Assembly (NCBI GenBank): GCA_001792895.1
Contig: MARA01000001.1
Location: 3,658,001-3,722,000, forward strand
Origin: Lentinus brumalis
Lineage: Eukaryota; Basidiomycota; Agaricomycetes; Polyporales; Polyporaceae
Length of the DNA: 64,000 nt
Direction of reading: 5' to 3'
In this document: positions 45,779 to 56,837 of the stretch, piece after piece
Layout: the number at the start of each line of letters is the position of its first letter
Numbering within the stretch: the stretch's first letter is position 1
Position numbers and translations under genes: made by a program
The notes under the pieces: model-generated
Databases searched by the model: none
What the model was told of the DNA's origin: nothing
The model's input: the letters and a program-made list of their open reading frames with translations, nothing else

Positions 45779-46145
45779 TAGCTCCTCGTCCAAGTAGGGC
45801 AATCTATGTGACAGAGAGTGAGTCGTCGGTCGGACGCGGGGGAGTGGTCGTGTGGTGGTCGTGAACAAGCCGATGAGGCTCAGGTGGCGGCCCAGTTGAA
45901 CGTACGGGCCAGCACGGCCCGGGCCAGTCGGGTTTACTCGGATCACATGATCGCGTTCCAGGCGTCTACGCGTACACAGAGACAAATAACGCGGCCCCGC
46001 TGCTCCCGCGAACGCGCGCGGGAGTGGCACCGGTGTACAGTAGGTAAGTTAATCTCCTTGGTCATTATATACATGTAACAGCTTTGAGAATACAGCACAG
46101 TGCAGGCATAAGACTAGGTACATCAACCGTGGGCCGGTGCGCAGA

Positions 46146-46807
46146 TTACTGGAGATGGGAAGTCAGTAGTATCCGGCATGGAAAAGTCGTACACGTTTGT
46201 CGTACCTGGAGCTGCAGAGGAACAAGGTAAGGCGTTGACCGCTTCTGCTCTTGGCGCGTGACCGCGGTAGCCTGCGCTGCCTTACGAAGAGAGGGCAGCA
46301 GCGAAGCCTGCGTCGAGATCCTAGCGTCCGCCCATCCATTCGGAATCAGTATATTCGTGATCACCTCCATGACCCAGTCCCTGCAGTTCCAGCCTGCAAA
46401 CTTCGGCTTCGGCTGTGCGTAGTCGTGAATGAGCTGCGGGGGACCGATCAGTCTCTGTGCCTCCCACATAATAGCCGTTGCCTCCTCACCTGCTTCAGCT
46501 TCTCGATGTCCGTCCCCTCGATTTGGCCGATGCTTACGCCGCCGAGGCACTTGAGAGTCTTATGGAGCTGCGAATCCCCGCGGTAGTGCGATATCCATTC
46601 CATGGGGCGGCCGTCGCTGTAGTACCGGTCCATGATCTGCCAGGTATGCGCCTCGATTTCGAACTGGTTCTTCACGGAGACGACGGCGGCGATGGCCCAG
46701 TGCAGCTGCTCCTCATGGCCGACGCTAAAGTCCGAGCGCTCGTACTGGACGACGGCGATCGCATATGCGCTCGGCTTCTTGTTCAGGAGTTTCCCGAGTA
46801 AGCTCAT
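46146..46807 (-). CDS. Conserved fungal protein of unknown function (about 180 residues)
   Basis: From ATG 46807 it reads MSLLGKLLNKKPSAYAIAVV, LHWAIAAVVS and TWQIMDRYYSDGRPMEWISH, then CLGGVSIGQIEGTDIEKLKQ. An intron follows at about 46436-46492. Then come LIHDYAQPKPKFAGWNCRDW and VMEVITNILIPNGWADARIS. A second intron at 46149-46206 ends directly before the TAA at 46146-46148; if it is retained, the frame still reaches the same stop. The HWAI / WQI-D / NCRDWV pattern with a conserved Cys is typical of a small basidiomycete family that I cannot name. It lies between APH-like copy 2 and GST relics. Confidence 0.65.
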
Positions 46808-46929
46808 GGTTGGGGCGATTGGGTTGAGTTGATGAGGTATGTGGGGTGGCAGCGATGATAGGATGCTAACGCTCCCTCGAATTCGGAGCCTTCTTATACT
46901 GCGAAGCAGGCCCGCGGGTCACACGAGGT

Positions 46930-47030
46930 TCTTGCTGCCCATTGTTCTCTTTGAACAGGCTCCGATCCTTGGTCCCTGAGCCTGCAGAAGCGTAAAGAAG
47001 CACATCTCAAAGAGCATCTCAGAGGACATA
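46930..47030 (+). pseudogene. GST fragment 2
   Basis: GAGCCTGCAGAAGCGTAAAG...CATCTCAAAGAGCATC...AGAGGACATACA aligns with GST 49845-49900 (GCGCCTGCCGGAGCGTAGCC...CATTTCAACGGGCATC...GGAGGACATACA). It is preceded by the TGCCCATTGTTCTCTTTGAA word also found at the start of repeat R. Confidence 0.7.
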
Positions 47031-47037
47031 CAGGAAA

Positions 47038-47425
47038 GCGGGCCCACGGTGTTTGTGTCTGCCCATTGTTCTCTTTGAACAACGGTCCGATCCTTGTTTC
47101 CTCTTGTCCCCTGTCCCCCTGACGCATGAGCGCTGAGCGCCTGTCAAAGCGTACCATTCAACGAGCATCGCGGAGGACTTACGTCAAAATCTCGGATACT
47201 GCCTTTGAGCTTCTCGGTCGCCAAGTCATCCTCACAGATTGCCCAGTAGGATTGTGCCTTGTTGTCCAAAGGAGGTCAAATATTGAAGTGAGAGGAGAGT
47301 TGCTTAACGGCGAACATACCCTCACGCTGAAGCTCCTCTGATTCCAAGGCAGCCGAAGCCGTGATATTCAGCTGAACCTACACGACGATATTGCGCGAGC
47401 ATGTCATGTGTGATAGATCGAAAAC
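47038..47425. repeat. Dispersed repeat R, copy 2 (contains GST fragment 3)
   Basis: This is the second copy of the block at 44227-44640, in the same orientation. Bases 47080-47180 again carry the GST-like CATGAGCGC...GCGCCTGTCAAAGCG...CATCGCGGAGGAC segment with a small internal duplication. No terminal repeats or target-site duplications can be identified by eye. Confidence 0.8.
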
Positions 47426-47429
47426 GCAC

Positions 47430-49374
47430 GTATCACGATGAACATCTTGCCGTTGCTCTGGTGTTCATTCGAGAATCTTGGCAATGAAATTCCCTTCCTG
47501 AAGAATTAGGACAAGCGGTGAGTACCCTCGTTCGCGGACGTACACGACGTATCTTATGAAGAATGATATGAGTGCGACACCAGTCTAACGCAGACAACGA
47601 AGGAGAACATCCGATGATGACACATGACGGAACTTGTTGCTGTTTTGGCGATAAATCCCAAAGCTTTGTGGCCCGGGTGTGGATGGTCAACGCGTCAACT
47701 TACAAAGCGCGTACCACGGCGCACTGACGACCGAGAGGATCGAGCAGCGGTCCCAGTTGTCGCCCACGTTGCTTCGATACAATCCATTCGGCTTACAATC
47801 ACGCCGAAACCCACACCGGACAAGGGAACTGCGGACAGATCGTGGCAAGAGGAGCATGAGGAGCATCTTGATTCTCAACCACACCGGTCCACACGCAGTT
47901 AAAGCTTTGCGGAGAAGCCTGACACGGATGTGGACACTGCGGAAGACCGAATCCCGCAACGGCGTATAATTTCGGAGGACAAGTTCCATCAACGCCGGTG
48001 CGGGCGGTCTTTGTGTCATTCAGACACCCGGCGGGCCGGCTAATCTGACCATGGCTAGTACGCCATGAGCGTGCGGAGATGTACGGCGATCTTCATGCCC
48101 ATCGGAGTATTGACGACCTGCCAGTAGAAGTGGGCAACCCGGGACGCCTCGAGGAGTGCGGGGCTATGCGCTAGCGGCATCCTCGGTGACCATCTACAGT
48201 CGAAGTCCGGTGCTCCCCTAGCCCAAGAGATGACTCAGATGAGTCATGCACCAACTCAGGATGCTTGGGCGGCGAGATAAGAAATCGATGTGTGGACAGA
48301 GGAACCGGCGATTTCCTGGAAGCATGCTTGTTCACGGCAGGCGGAGGTTCATATGAGCAGGAAAGGTCCCATTCCGTGGCACTAGCACTCACCATCAAAT
48401 CCGGAACACTCGGAATGAGCCGCCAGCTGTCCAGCGGTCTTCGAAGTACATAGTGCACGGTGGCCGTTCGGACTCGAGTAGACCCACTGGCAAATAAGCA
48501 TGAGACACACCCGGGAACTGAGGTCGTATCTTTCACAATGATTGCAATGGGGCTAGTTGGCAACTCACCAAGAATACAAGGTGGAAGTGCTAGGAAGCCC
48601 GAGAGCCTCTCTACAGAGTGGCGATGAGAACAGCTTGCCATTTGCCATCCATCAGAAGGGAGTCGTAGTGTACAGATGACTGCAAAAGACGGGATATGGA
48701 GCACTGGAATTTTCGCAAGACGAGTCCAGGAAGCAAGCCTGTGCGAGAGGCAGGTGTGAGGCAATGCCACAGTGAACCGCAGTGAGCGCAAGGTAGAAGA
48801 TGACGCGTGGGAATGTCTCGAAGCGGTGAATGCTGTGTTTGGCCCTTCCCGCTTAACCATTCTTTTGGCCTTTTCCACTGAGCTCAGAGCTGTCGATGGA
48901 CACGGAGACTTGACCATTGCCCTTGGATGTCGGCCACGGATGCATTTGATCTTGGAATACGCAATTTCCCATATCTCTTGTTGGGTTTTCACGCTGTCTC
49001 CCCCAACGGCTCGAGCTAGCTTGTGATCATGGCAGTTCACCGCCTACAAGTGGTCCGTGAGACCAGTATCCTCAGAGTCAGTCGCCACGGTCATACAGAG
49101 GACTGGACTCGCTCTGTGGATGCCCCGAGGACCGTGGACGTAGTGTGGAAAGCTACCTTGGACCAATCACCCAGGAAACGTAAAGCGCCTTCCGGACCCT
49201 GACCTTCCACATCCGGAGACTCATATTTCTGCAAGGGGTCTCTCTGTTCGGACCACAGAACCTTGCCTCGCCGATCAGTCTTCCTCCTTGTCCTCGCCTC
49301 GCCCTGCGCCCGATTTACTGCGCCCGGCGACCCGTTAAAACATGGACGAGAGGAAGCAGGGAGCCTGTTGCGCT
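47430..49374. other. About 1.9 kb without a supported gene
   Basis: A 289-codon minus-strand frame at 48171-49040 is open but lacks protein-like composition or motifs. The final 150 bp are the GST promoter. The rest shows nothing recognisable. Confidence 0.4.
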
Positions 49375-50238
49375 ATGTCCCAGGTTGCGATTACTCTCTA
49401 TGACATACACTCCACTATCACTCAACCGTGGGCCCCTAATATATGGCGTATACGGTATGTTACTCCTTATACCTTGATCAGACTGCGCGCTGACGTCGTC
49501 CTAGGTTTATCTTGAACTACAAGCGGATCCCCTACCGCACCGTTTGGATGGAATTCACGGACGTCGAAGGGACTCTCCGCGCCATCGGGGCTCCTCCTGC
49601 GTCACGAAGACCGGACGGCCGTCCGGTCTATACCCTCCCCGTCATCGTTGACCCCTTCCGATCCACGAATGCCCCCGTCGTTCTTGCCAATGTCAACACC
49701 ATCGCTGAATACCTCGAGGCGACGTACCCCGCCCGCTCCATCTTTCCCGAGGGTTCGCGTGCACTCCAAGCCCTGTTTGTCCACTACATCCAGGACACCT
49801 TCGTCAAGCCGTTGCTTCCGATTCTTGTCCCCCTCACGCATGAGCGCCTGCCGGAGCGTAGCCAAGCCCATTTCAACGGGCATCGCGGAGGACATACACC
49901 GGCTCCTGCGGCTCTGGTCGGACATCAGCGTGAACAGGCATGGGCCGCGGTCAGGGAGCAGTTCAATTTCCTTGCTTCCGTCCTGGACAAGAACACGTCG
50001 GATGGAAATGGCATTGTCGTGATGGGTCGTGATGTGTCTTACGCCGACTTCGCACTGTGCTCGGTGCTGTGAGTTTGTTTGTTTGTGGACAGCTTCATAA
50101 GAGAGAGACTCACGGGCTCGCAGAATATGGGTAGAAAAAGTGTCCCCTCACGACTGCTGGGCGAGGATCCGTGAATGGAACGGTGGGAGATGGGGGAAGC
50201 TGTATAATCGCTGCCGAGAGTATATGGACGTATACTGA
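49375..50238 (+). CDS. Glutathione S-transferase, fungal etherase/UstS-like class
   Basis: Three exons, 49375-49454, 49505-50068 and 50124-50238, join in frame. The N-terminal thioredoxin-like domain is MSQVAITLYDIHSTITQPWA / PNIWRIRFILNYKRIPYRTV, with YTLPVIVDP as the cis-Pro region and ANVNTIAEYLEATYP as the glutathione-contacting segment. The helical C-terminal half includes THERLPERSQAHFNG, HAWAAV-like EQAWAAVREQFNFLASVLDK, MGRDVSYADFALCSVL and WVEKVSPHDCWARIREW. This resembles the beta-etherase-type (LigE/FLigE-like) fungal GSTs of wood decayers. Detoxification of lignin- or plant-derived compounds is inferred. Fragments of its middle exon are scattered at 44.27, 46.93 and 47.08 kb. Confidence 0.85.
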
Positions 50239-51065
50239 GAAGTATCACTTCCGACAAAACTGTTGAATCCCGAGACTCTATACCCTTTCCTCATGGCTGG
50301 TCCAGCGTATCCCACTTACGTTCGAGCTGAGGTCCTCTTGCCTGACTCGCGGCTCATTTGAAGGAACACTCATCAGGTGGGCGAGACTCCTGTCGCGTCC
50401 TTGGACGGTGACCACCCATGCGTGAGGATGACGGGAAGGTAGCGGCTCGTGCAACTCGCCTGAATCCTCTGACTGTCAACGGGCAGCTGCCGAGATGACG
50501 TCGACGCTCAGCTCGATATCTCCTTATGAGGGGTGTGATATGAGAACAACAGTTAAACGAAGGGGAACGACACGGCACTTTGATATACTCACTTGCCATA
50601 CTGACACCGACGCGCACGATGGTTCGTGCTAATTGTAGTACATGAGACGGCTCCCGTCGTTGCCCGAGTGCTACCTGGAGAGCCACTGTTCCTTGCACAG
50701 TGTGCGTGAGCGGGTCCCCGGGGCCTACCCCGAATCATGATTCCGAATAATCCCATTAATATGAGAGCAAGCGTACGGAAGCTATCATCGAGTGAGGAGA
50801 TCCACTGACCCCTACTGACCCTCGGCGTAGCTTCTTCGTAGCTTAGGAGTACTGGACGTCATGGAAGCTGAGATCTGAAAGAGTGCAACTCCGAGTCTGT
50901 CGTAATCTTCTTCAACTTGATGTAACAAAGTAGATAAGTAACCAGAGTAAGATGATTCTGATGAATGATGTAACTTGAATGCTGCTACTACGCGCGTCTC
51001 CATCAGTGACCGCTAGTCCCTTGCCTTCTCTTGACCAAGCCCCATCACCCGACTGAAATGCAGCG
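50239..51065. other. Intergenic, no supported gene
   Basis: Only short frames on either strand are present. The last 60 bp lead directly into the LRR gene start. Confidence 0.4.
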
Positions 51066-54000
51066 ATGCTGTCACCGTCGGCCTCGTCGTCCGCAGTGAC
51101 TATCCCGACACCGGGCAAGTCCATTCTAAAGCGCCCTCCTCCTCCTCAGCAGTCGTTCTTCTCGCTCGCGCGACTCTCCAAGCTTCTACCAACTCAGAAC
51201 CAGACGGCCGCCGCGAACGATGAGGCGAGCACGCTCAAACGCGCGCATTTCATCCTTCCGGAGATGACTACAGTTTATCCTATCTTGGCCTCCAACCCTC
51301 CATGTACGCCATTGCTGAAGGAGGAGAAGAGGTCCATTGAAGAGCGCGAGGCGGAACGGAGAAGACGTATCGTGCGAGGCAGTAATGCTTCCACTGACTC
51401 GTACGCTGACGACGACTGGTGGAGCATAGAGAAGGTCGAAGGGTTTTATCGGGAGTGCTGCATTGGACGGGAGGAGCCCGTGGACCCTGCTATATCCGCC
51501 GCATTCAAGGTATGTGGTCGTCAATCCCTTACGGAACATTGGACGTCTCAAAACGAAATGGTCAGCGCGGAGGGGGTGCCCACCCTCGAACAGTCGACTT
51601 CTCTGGAATACAGCTCAATGTTGGCGTGGCATCCGTGCTGTCCGACGTGTTCACCATCGAATGGGGTCTGCGTAAACTGGTCTTTAAGGAGTGTGATCTG
51701 GATGAGCATGTGAGTTTATGCAACAGTCGCGTGTGGTGGAAGAGCACTCATACTCGCTCAAGATCCTCAAACCAATGCTTCACGCGCTGCTCATACCCAA
51801 CACGCTCACCTTCCTGTCCGTCGCATCCAACAGGCGGCTTAAGGGACCAGCGTTCCGCCTGATTGGCGCATACGTGACGAAGGCTAGGAGTTTACAGTTC
51901 TTGGATCTGTCTCAGAACACATTGGACAAGAAGGCGATAGAATACATCGCCGCGGCACTACCAGAAGCACCATCATCGTCCGGATTGATATCGTTGCGAC
52001 TGGACGATTGCGCCTTGAAACCTCAAGCCTTGGATGTGTTGGGTGAGTCTGTCAGTGCAATCTTCAGGAGCGTACTGACCAGTCATCAGCGCATGCCGTA
52101 CGGAAATCTTCGTTACGAAACATATCTTTACGACATAACCGCATTAGTGCGACTGGCGCTGTGGCCATCGCTCTTATGATCAAGGACTACCCAGATCGCT
52201 TCCCCGGTACGAACGAGGGATCTGCGCCTCCTTCGCCCGCAACGTCCACATCTAGCCTCGGCACATTCTATTCACCTCCTGCGACCCCCGTTGTACCAAC
52301 GCGAACTCTCCCCGGCGCGAACGGCACGAACGGTACCATTACCCCTCCTGCCAAGGCTGGGCCCATTCTCCCACCTCCACGACATCCTGCTGCGACACCA
52401 CAGACAACTTACACCCCGTATATACCACGATCACGTCGTGGTGCCTCGGCTGCTGGAGTGCCTACACCAGGACATACTAATCCTCTATCGCCAGCAGGCA
52501 GGCCGATACCCATAATCGCTTCGTCTGCTCAGGGAGGTATCACCGCACGACACCCAGTACCACCACCACCACCAGCTCATCCGAATGGCACGGCCCGAGG
52601 GGTCGATGCATCGTTAAAGCACGGACCGAGTGCTGCCCTTCTCGAACAAGTTCGGGCATTGGACAACTTACCCCGTTTGGGCGCGCTACAGACTCTGGAC
52701 CTGAAGGGTAACGACATCAGGACCGGGATCACCTACATCGCTCAAGTATTGAAGCGCAACCGAACACTGAAGGTGCTGAATTTGAGCGAGAACAAGCTGG
52801 ATGTCATGGGTCTGACTGCTATCGCGGAAGCTCTTGTACGTGCTTCTGTTACATCATACGGGTAAACCCTGACCTACGGTGCGCAGAAATACAACTCGTG
52901 TCTGGAGACGCTCGACTTGAGCAAGAACCCTTGCTGCGGCCCTGGTCTGGAGGGTGTAAGCTCTGTTTGCGCTGTTTCCTCTTCAGTCTGGACGCCAACC
53001 TATTCTTTCAGATCCAGTCCCTTCGGACGGCCTTTACGCTGAACAACGCTCTCAAGCGATTGTTCTTGTCATCAACATCAATGACATCCGCAGGAGCCAT
53101 CGCTCTCGCCGAGTTCCTGCCCGAGTCGGCTTCGCTACTGCACCTAGACTTGACGATGAATAACCTCGATCTCGCCGGTGTCATGGCTCTGAGCTCTGGT
53201 CTCAAGGCGAACCACGTCATGCGTTGCTTGGACCTCAATATTCCTCCAGCAGACGAAGAAATGGCCAGGTGAGTGTCGGATTACTTGATCGGTGAATCAG
53301 ACTCGAGCCTTCTGATCAGGATGTGCCGCGACATTCTCGAATCTTGCGTTCGGAACACAGAGGAGGCCGAGAAGGCTGCCCAAGGTGGATCGAGCGGAAG
53401 AGGCGAGGCGAAAGGCGTTTGGGGGATGATTGAGCAGAGCGAGCTGGCCAAGTCCATACGGGAGGACGACAAGAAAAAGGTCGATGAGCAAATTGACATA
53501 CCGTCTCCTCGTTCCCGGAGCCCGACTGACATCCCTCCCCTCGCGGAACAGACCGACTCCGACTTTGTCTCCCAAGTGCGTGCTCGCAAAAGCCAGCTCG
53601 AGGAAGTGCTTTCGCGGGCGTCATCGCCACCATCGTTGTCTTCCGGATCAACCTCTCCCCCGGTCAAGCCTGACTTCGGGCTTATCGAGTCGACCCGCGA
53701 AATGACGAAGTCTCTCGTCGTTATGATCGAGAAGACTACGGATCCTTCACGCCTGGAATCCTTACTCGCCCTCAACGACGATCTTATGGCCCTCCTCGGC
53801 CGTCTGGAACCCAAGCCGGAAGGCCTTAAGTTGCAAGGTCTTGGGATCGAAGCAGGCGAGGTGTTGGGCAACGGGCATGCATGTCATGCGTCTGATAGTA
53901 GCGGCTCGACGATGCTCACGGCGGAGGAGGGATCTGAGGATGAGGATGAGCCGTTGACTCCGCGTATTGACAAGGGCAAGGGTCGGGCGGAGCCTGAACC

Positions 54001-54666
54001 CGAACCGGTCGAAAGCATCCTGAGCCCTTCCTATGTGATAACAGGATCCGACGATGAGGATGGAGAGGTAGTTGCTATCGCGCCAGACCTCAGTGATCTG
54101 GTATCGCCCACGGACTTGTGAGTCTCCATACATGGTCAATTGTCCTTTCCTCACTGATGTCATGTAGGTCAAGAAAGCTCGTTGAGGAGGAGGGCGAAGT
54201 GTTCCGGAAGGGTGCTGTACTTCTCACGCCAGAGGAGATGGAGGGCGAATATGCCGGCGACGAGCTACGGAGAGAGGTACGTCGTTCTCGCTGGTAGTAG
54301 GCAATCACCTGTGTTTGACCCTTCCGTCATCAGCTGCTTGAGGCGATGGTAGAACGGCCCCCGCCGCGTATGGTCGACGAGTATGGCGCCGAGAGTGTTC
54401 CTCAGGACTCAACGCCGCCGGCTCCTGAAGAGCCCCCGAAGCCCGCCCCACGACCGTACATACGTCGGACGCGGTCTTCTTCATCGACGCTCTCAGTAGA
54501 CGGCCAGGGCGGCGGGGGCGGAGTTTCACCAGTGATAGAGAAGAGTCACAGCCTGCCTGGCTCGGCGACTGCTAGTCCTATCTCTCCAGCAGTGTCACGC
54601 TTGCCGTCACTTGGCAGGAGGGCATCCGCTAGCTCGATTTTGGAGGCTGACGAACCGCCTTCGTGA
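51066..54666 (+). CDS. Leucine-rich-repeat protein, PPP1R37-like
   Basis: It starts MLSPSASSSAVTIPTPGKSI. A basic-aromatic KRAHFILP occupies the place of the PP1-docking RVxF motif (KRVTF) of PPP1R37. Next come WWSIEKVEGFYRECCIGREE and ribonuclease-inhibitor-type repeats (LTFLSVASNRRLKGPAFRLI; LQFLDLSQNTLDKKAIEYIA; LQTLDLKGNDIRTGITYIAQ; LKVLNLSENKLDVMGLTAIA; LETLDLSKNPCCGPGLEG; LLHLDLTMNNLDLAGVMALS). The repeats are interrupted by a Pro/Ser-rich insert of about 170 residues. A long acidic/Ser-rich tail ends ILEADEPPS. About ten GT-AG introns join in frame, including after AAFK, DEH, DVLG and MAR. A role as a PP1 regulator is inference from domain order; the RVxF-like site has Ala at the usual Val. 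Confidence 0.8.
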
Positions 54667-55327
54667 TGGTGAGTGCCCATGTGTCTTGACTCGCAAACTT
54701 GGCCTGATAGATCGACAGGAAGTGATGGGCATGTATGGTTTCTCGACATTCATGGCTTCGATATATCCTCGCCTGGTTTGCGTTGACTCTGCACATACGC
54801 CTTTGATTATGCATGGACGGTTGATGATTTCTCGCATCTCCACACTCTTGTATAAGTCGATTCCATCTTCCTCATCCGGCGAAGCATCTACATACATACC
54901 ATAGAGTCTTATTCTCTGTCACTGACAGGCGGTGACTGCGCTTAGCACACGCCATGTCTGTAGTGGAGCCTGTAGTTGTTAATCTATAGCTAGCTATCTG
55001 GGACCTTCACGCTCTCTTCGTACTCCCTTACAGCTGTGATAATATGAAGATATCTCTATTGCTGCTATACCTGCAAGTGGGCTTGTGGTTTGGTACGACT
55101 GGACAGTGACCAGGTGGCAGGTGCTGCCTCGGCCGCGTGCACCCGGATTCTCCTCCGGACGTTTCAATGCTCACCCGAAAGATGTGCGATTGCGTGAGCA
55201 CATGAACATGTCCCGCGCGAGAGCCCAGAAAAACGCGCGAATCACGCTAACCATGCCCGGTATTTAATCGACGATCGCAGACGGCACCAGGCACCTTCTC
55301 CCCGCTTTCTCTCAGACCACCACCACC
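54667..55327. other. Intergenic and DOT5 promoter
   Basis: No gene is supported. A TATA-like TATTTAA at about 55260-55266 lies some 62-68 bp upstream of the DOT5 ATG at 55328. Confidence 0.5.
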
Positions 55328-56365
55328 ATGGCACCCCGCGCGAAGGCATCCACGGAGACCGCTGAGCCCGCCCGCAGGTCGTCGCGGATATCTGCTCAGC
55401 CGGCAAAGGTCGTCGAGGCCGTGAAAGAGACGGTCAAGAAGGCGACGGCCCCGCGGACGAAGAAGAGGTCTGCGGATGCGGACGAGGGTGATGGTGGCGA
55501 GAGTGCCCCCGCGGTGAAGAAGGTCAGCTTGGTCCATAACCTTGTTGACTCCGTAGTGGCGCAGCCGAAAAGAACTGATGTGCGGAATTGTGCAGACCAA
55601 GGCTGCAAAAGCTGCTGTGGGAGACAGTGCAGCTGCCGAGGACGAGGCTGAAGGTCTTGTTCGCGCGGCCTCCACACGGGTCCGGTCAAGACTGACACAC
55701 CAAAACTACAGCTGCTCCGGCCCTCGAGCCTATAAATATTGGAGACACGTTGCCTTCCTATATAGTTAAGAACGAGAAGGACGAGGATGTGGACGTTGCG
55801 ACCTTGGCCACGGAGAAGGGCGTCATCCTCTTCCTCGTGCCGAAGGCTGATACCCGTGAGCACCACAACTACATTTGAAATGCGAACTGGTATCTCAATG
55901 GGGATGGTTCACAGCGGGTTGCACGCAGCAAGCCTGCGGTTTCCGTGACATATACCCCGACTTCGCGTCGCTCAACTTCGACGTGTACTGCCTGAGCGCC
56001 GACAAGCCCGCGGCGCAGAGCAAGTGGCAGACCAAGGTGAGATATTGCGACCTTCATCGGAGTTCCTGCAGCACCATGCTCATGTGTGCATGTATAGAAA
56101 AACCTGCCCTACCCGCTCTTGTCCGATCCTCAGCGTGTCCTGATCACCGCTTTGGGTGCGGGCGAGGGAGGCAAGACGAAGCGCAGCCACTTCATCTTTG
56201 AGAAGGGCGGCAAGCTCGTGGACAAGAAGGTCCCCGTCAAGCCTGTGGACAGGTGCGGGCCTTTCCATGCTCATGATGCTGCGTTCCCTGACAGTTGCCC
56301 GTCGCAGTCCTAAGCTCGCCCTGGAATTCGTCAAGTCGCTTGCGCCGTCTGCAGCTGAGGCGTAG
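55328..56365 (+). CDS. DOT5: Nuclear atypical 2-Cys peroxiredoxin (PrxQ/BCP type)
   Basis: A basic N-terminus (RRSSRISAQPAK; KKATAPRTKKR; KKTKAAKAA) acts as an NLS/AT-hook-like leader. The thioredoxin-fold domain follows: IGDTLPSYIVKNEKDEDVDV, ILFLVPKADTPGCTQQACGF with peroxidatic Cys and the resolving Cys five residues later, NFDVYCLSADKPAAQSKWQT, KNLPYPLLSDPQRVL, FIFEKGGKLVDKKVPVKP and a C-terminal helix ending AAEA. Introns after KK (55520), AEG, DTP, QTK and VD join well. It reduces alkyl hydroperoxides with thioredoxin. The yeast orthologue is nuclear and linked to telomeric silencing. The DTPGC-x4-C arrangement is complete, so the enzyme should be active. Confidence 0.9.
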
Positions 56366-56837
56366 TTGCGTACCTTCCAATTCGCTGGGTCATCGGTATG
56401 TGTCGGGTCTCTCATGTTGTCTGGCTATCGTGTACGCTTTCGAACTGTATGTACGTCCTGCGGTTTGCCTGGATCCTTGTATGCCTGGTTGTGCGGATGG
56501 AACGGCCTATCAGACCTTGATGATCGTTCCCCTAGCCTGCTTGAAACCGACTTCCGCAGAGCTCGAGAGCTCACAGTTCTCTGCGCATTCTCGGTGGAGA
56601 AGCTTCCTTGAAGCTTCAAGCTTAGCCTTCAAGTTCAAGTTCGCAGACGTGGTGAGTTTGTTTGCGATTAGATTTGGACTTGTAATTTAGCCGATAAGGT
56701 AAGGTAGCTGCGTCATCCGGACAATGGCGCCGGCCACCTCTTGTCCTGTGCAACCTGAAGGAGCGCAGGCCGACTGCGCTCCGTTCGCTTTATATCTGCT
56801 CTCGCTCTCTAGACAGCCACACGCACCAACACGCAGC

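Noticed and set aside
44227..47425. Complete transposon formed by the two R repeats
   Set aside because: No transposase, terminal inverted repeats or target-site duplication could be seen; only the repeat and GST relics are supported.
48171..49040. 289-codon minus-strand open frame
   Set aside because: Composition is even, rich in Ser/Arg/His without domains, periodicity or splice-consistent extension. It lies in a decayed region, and chance open frames of this size occur at this GC content.
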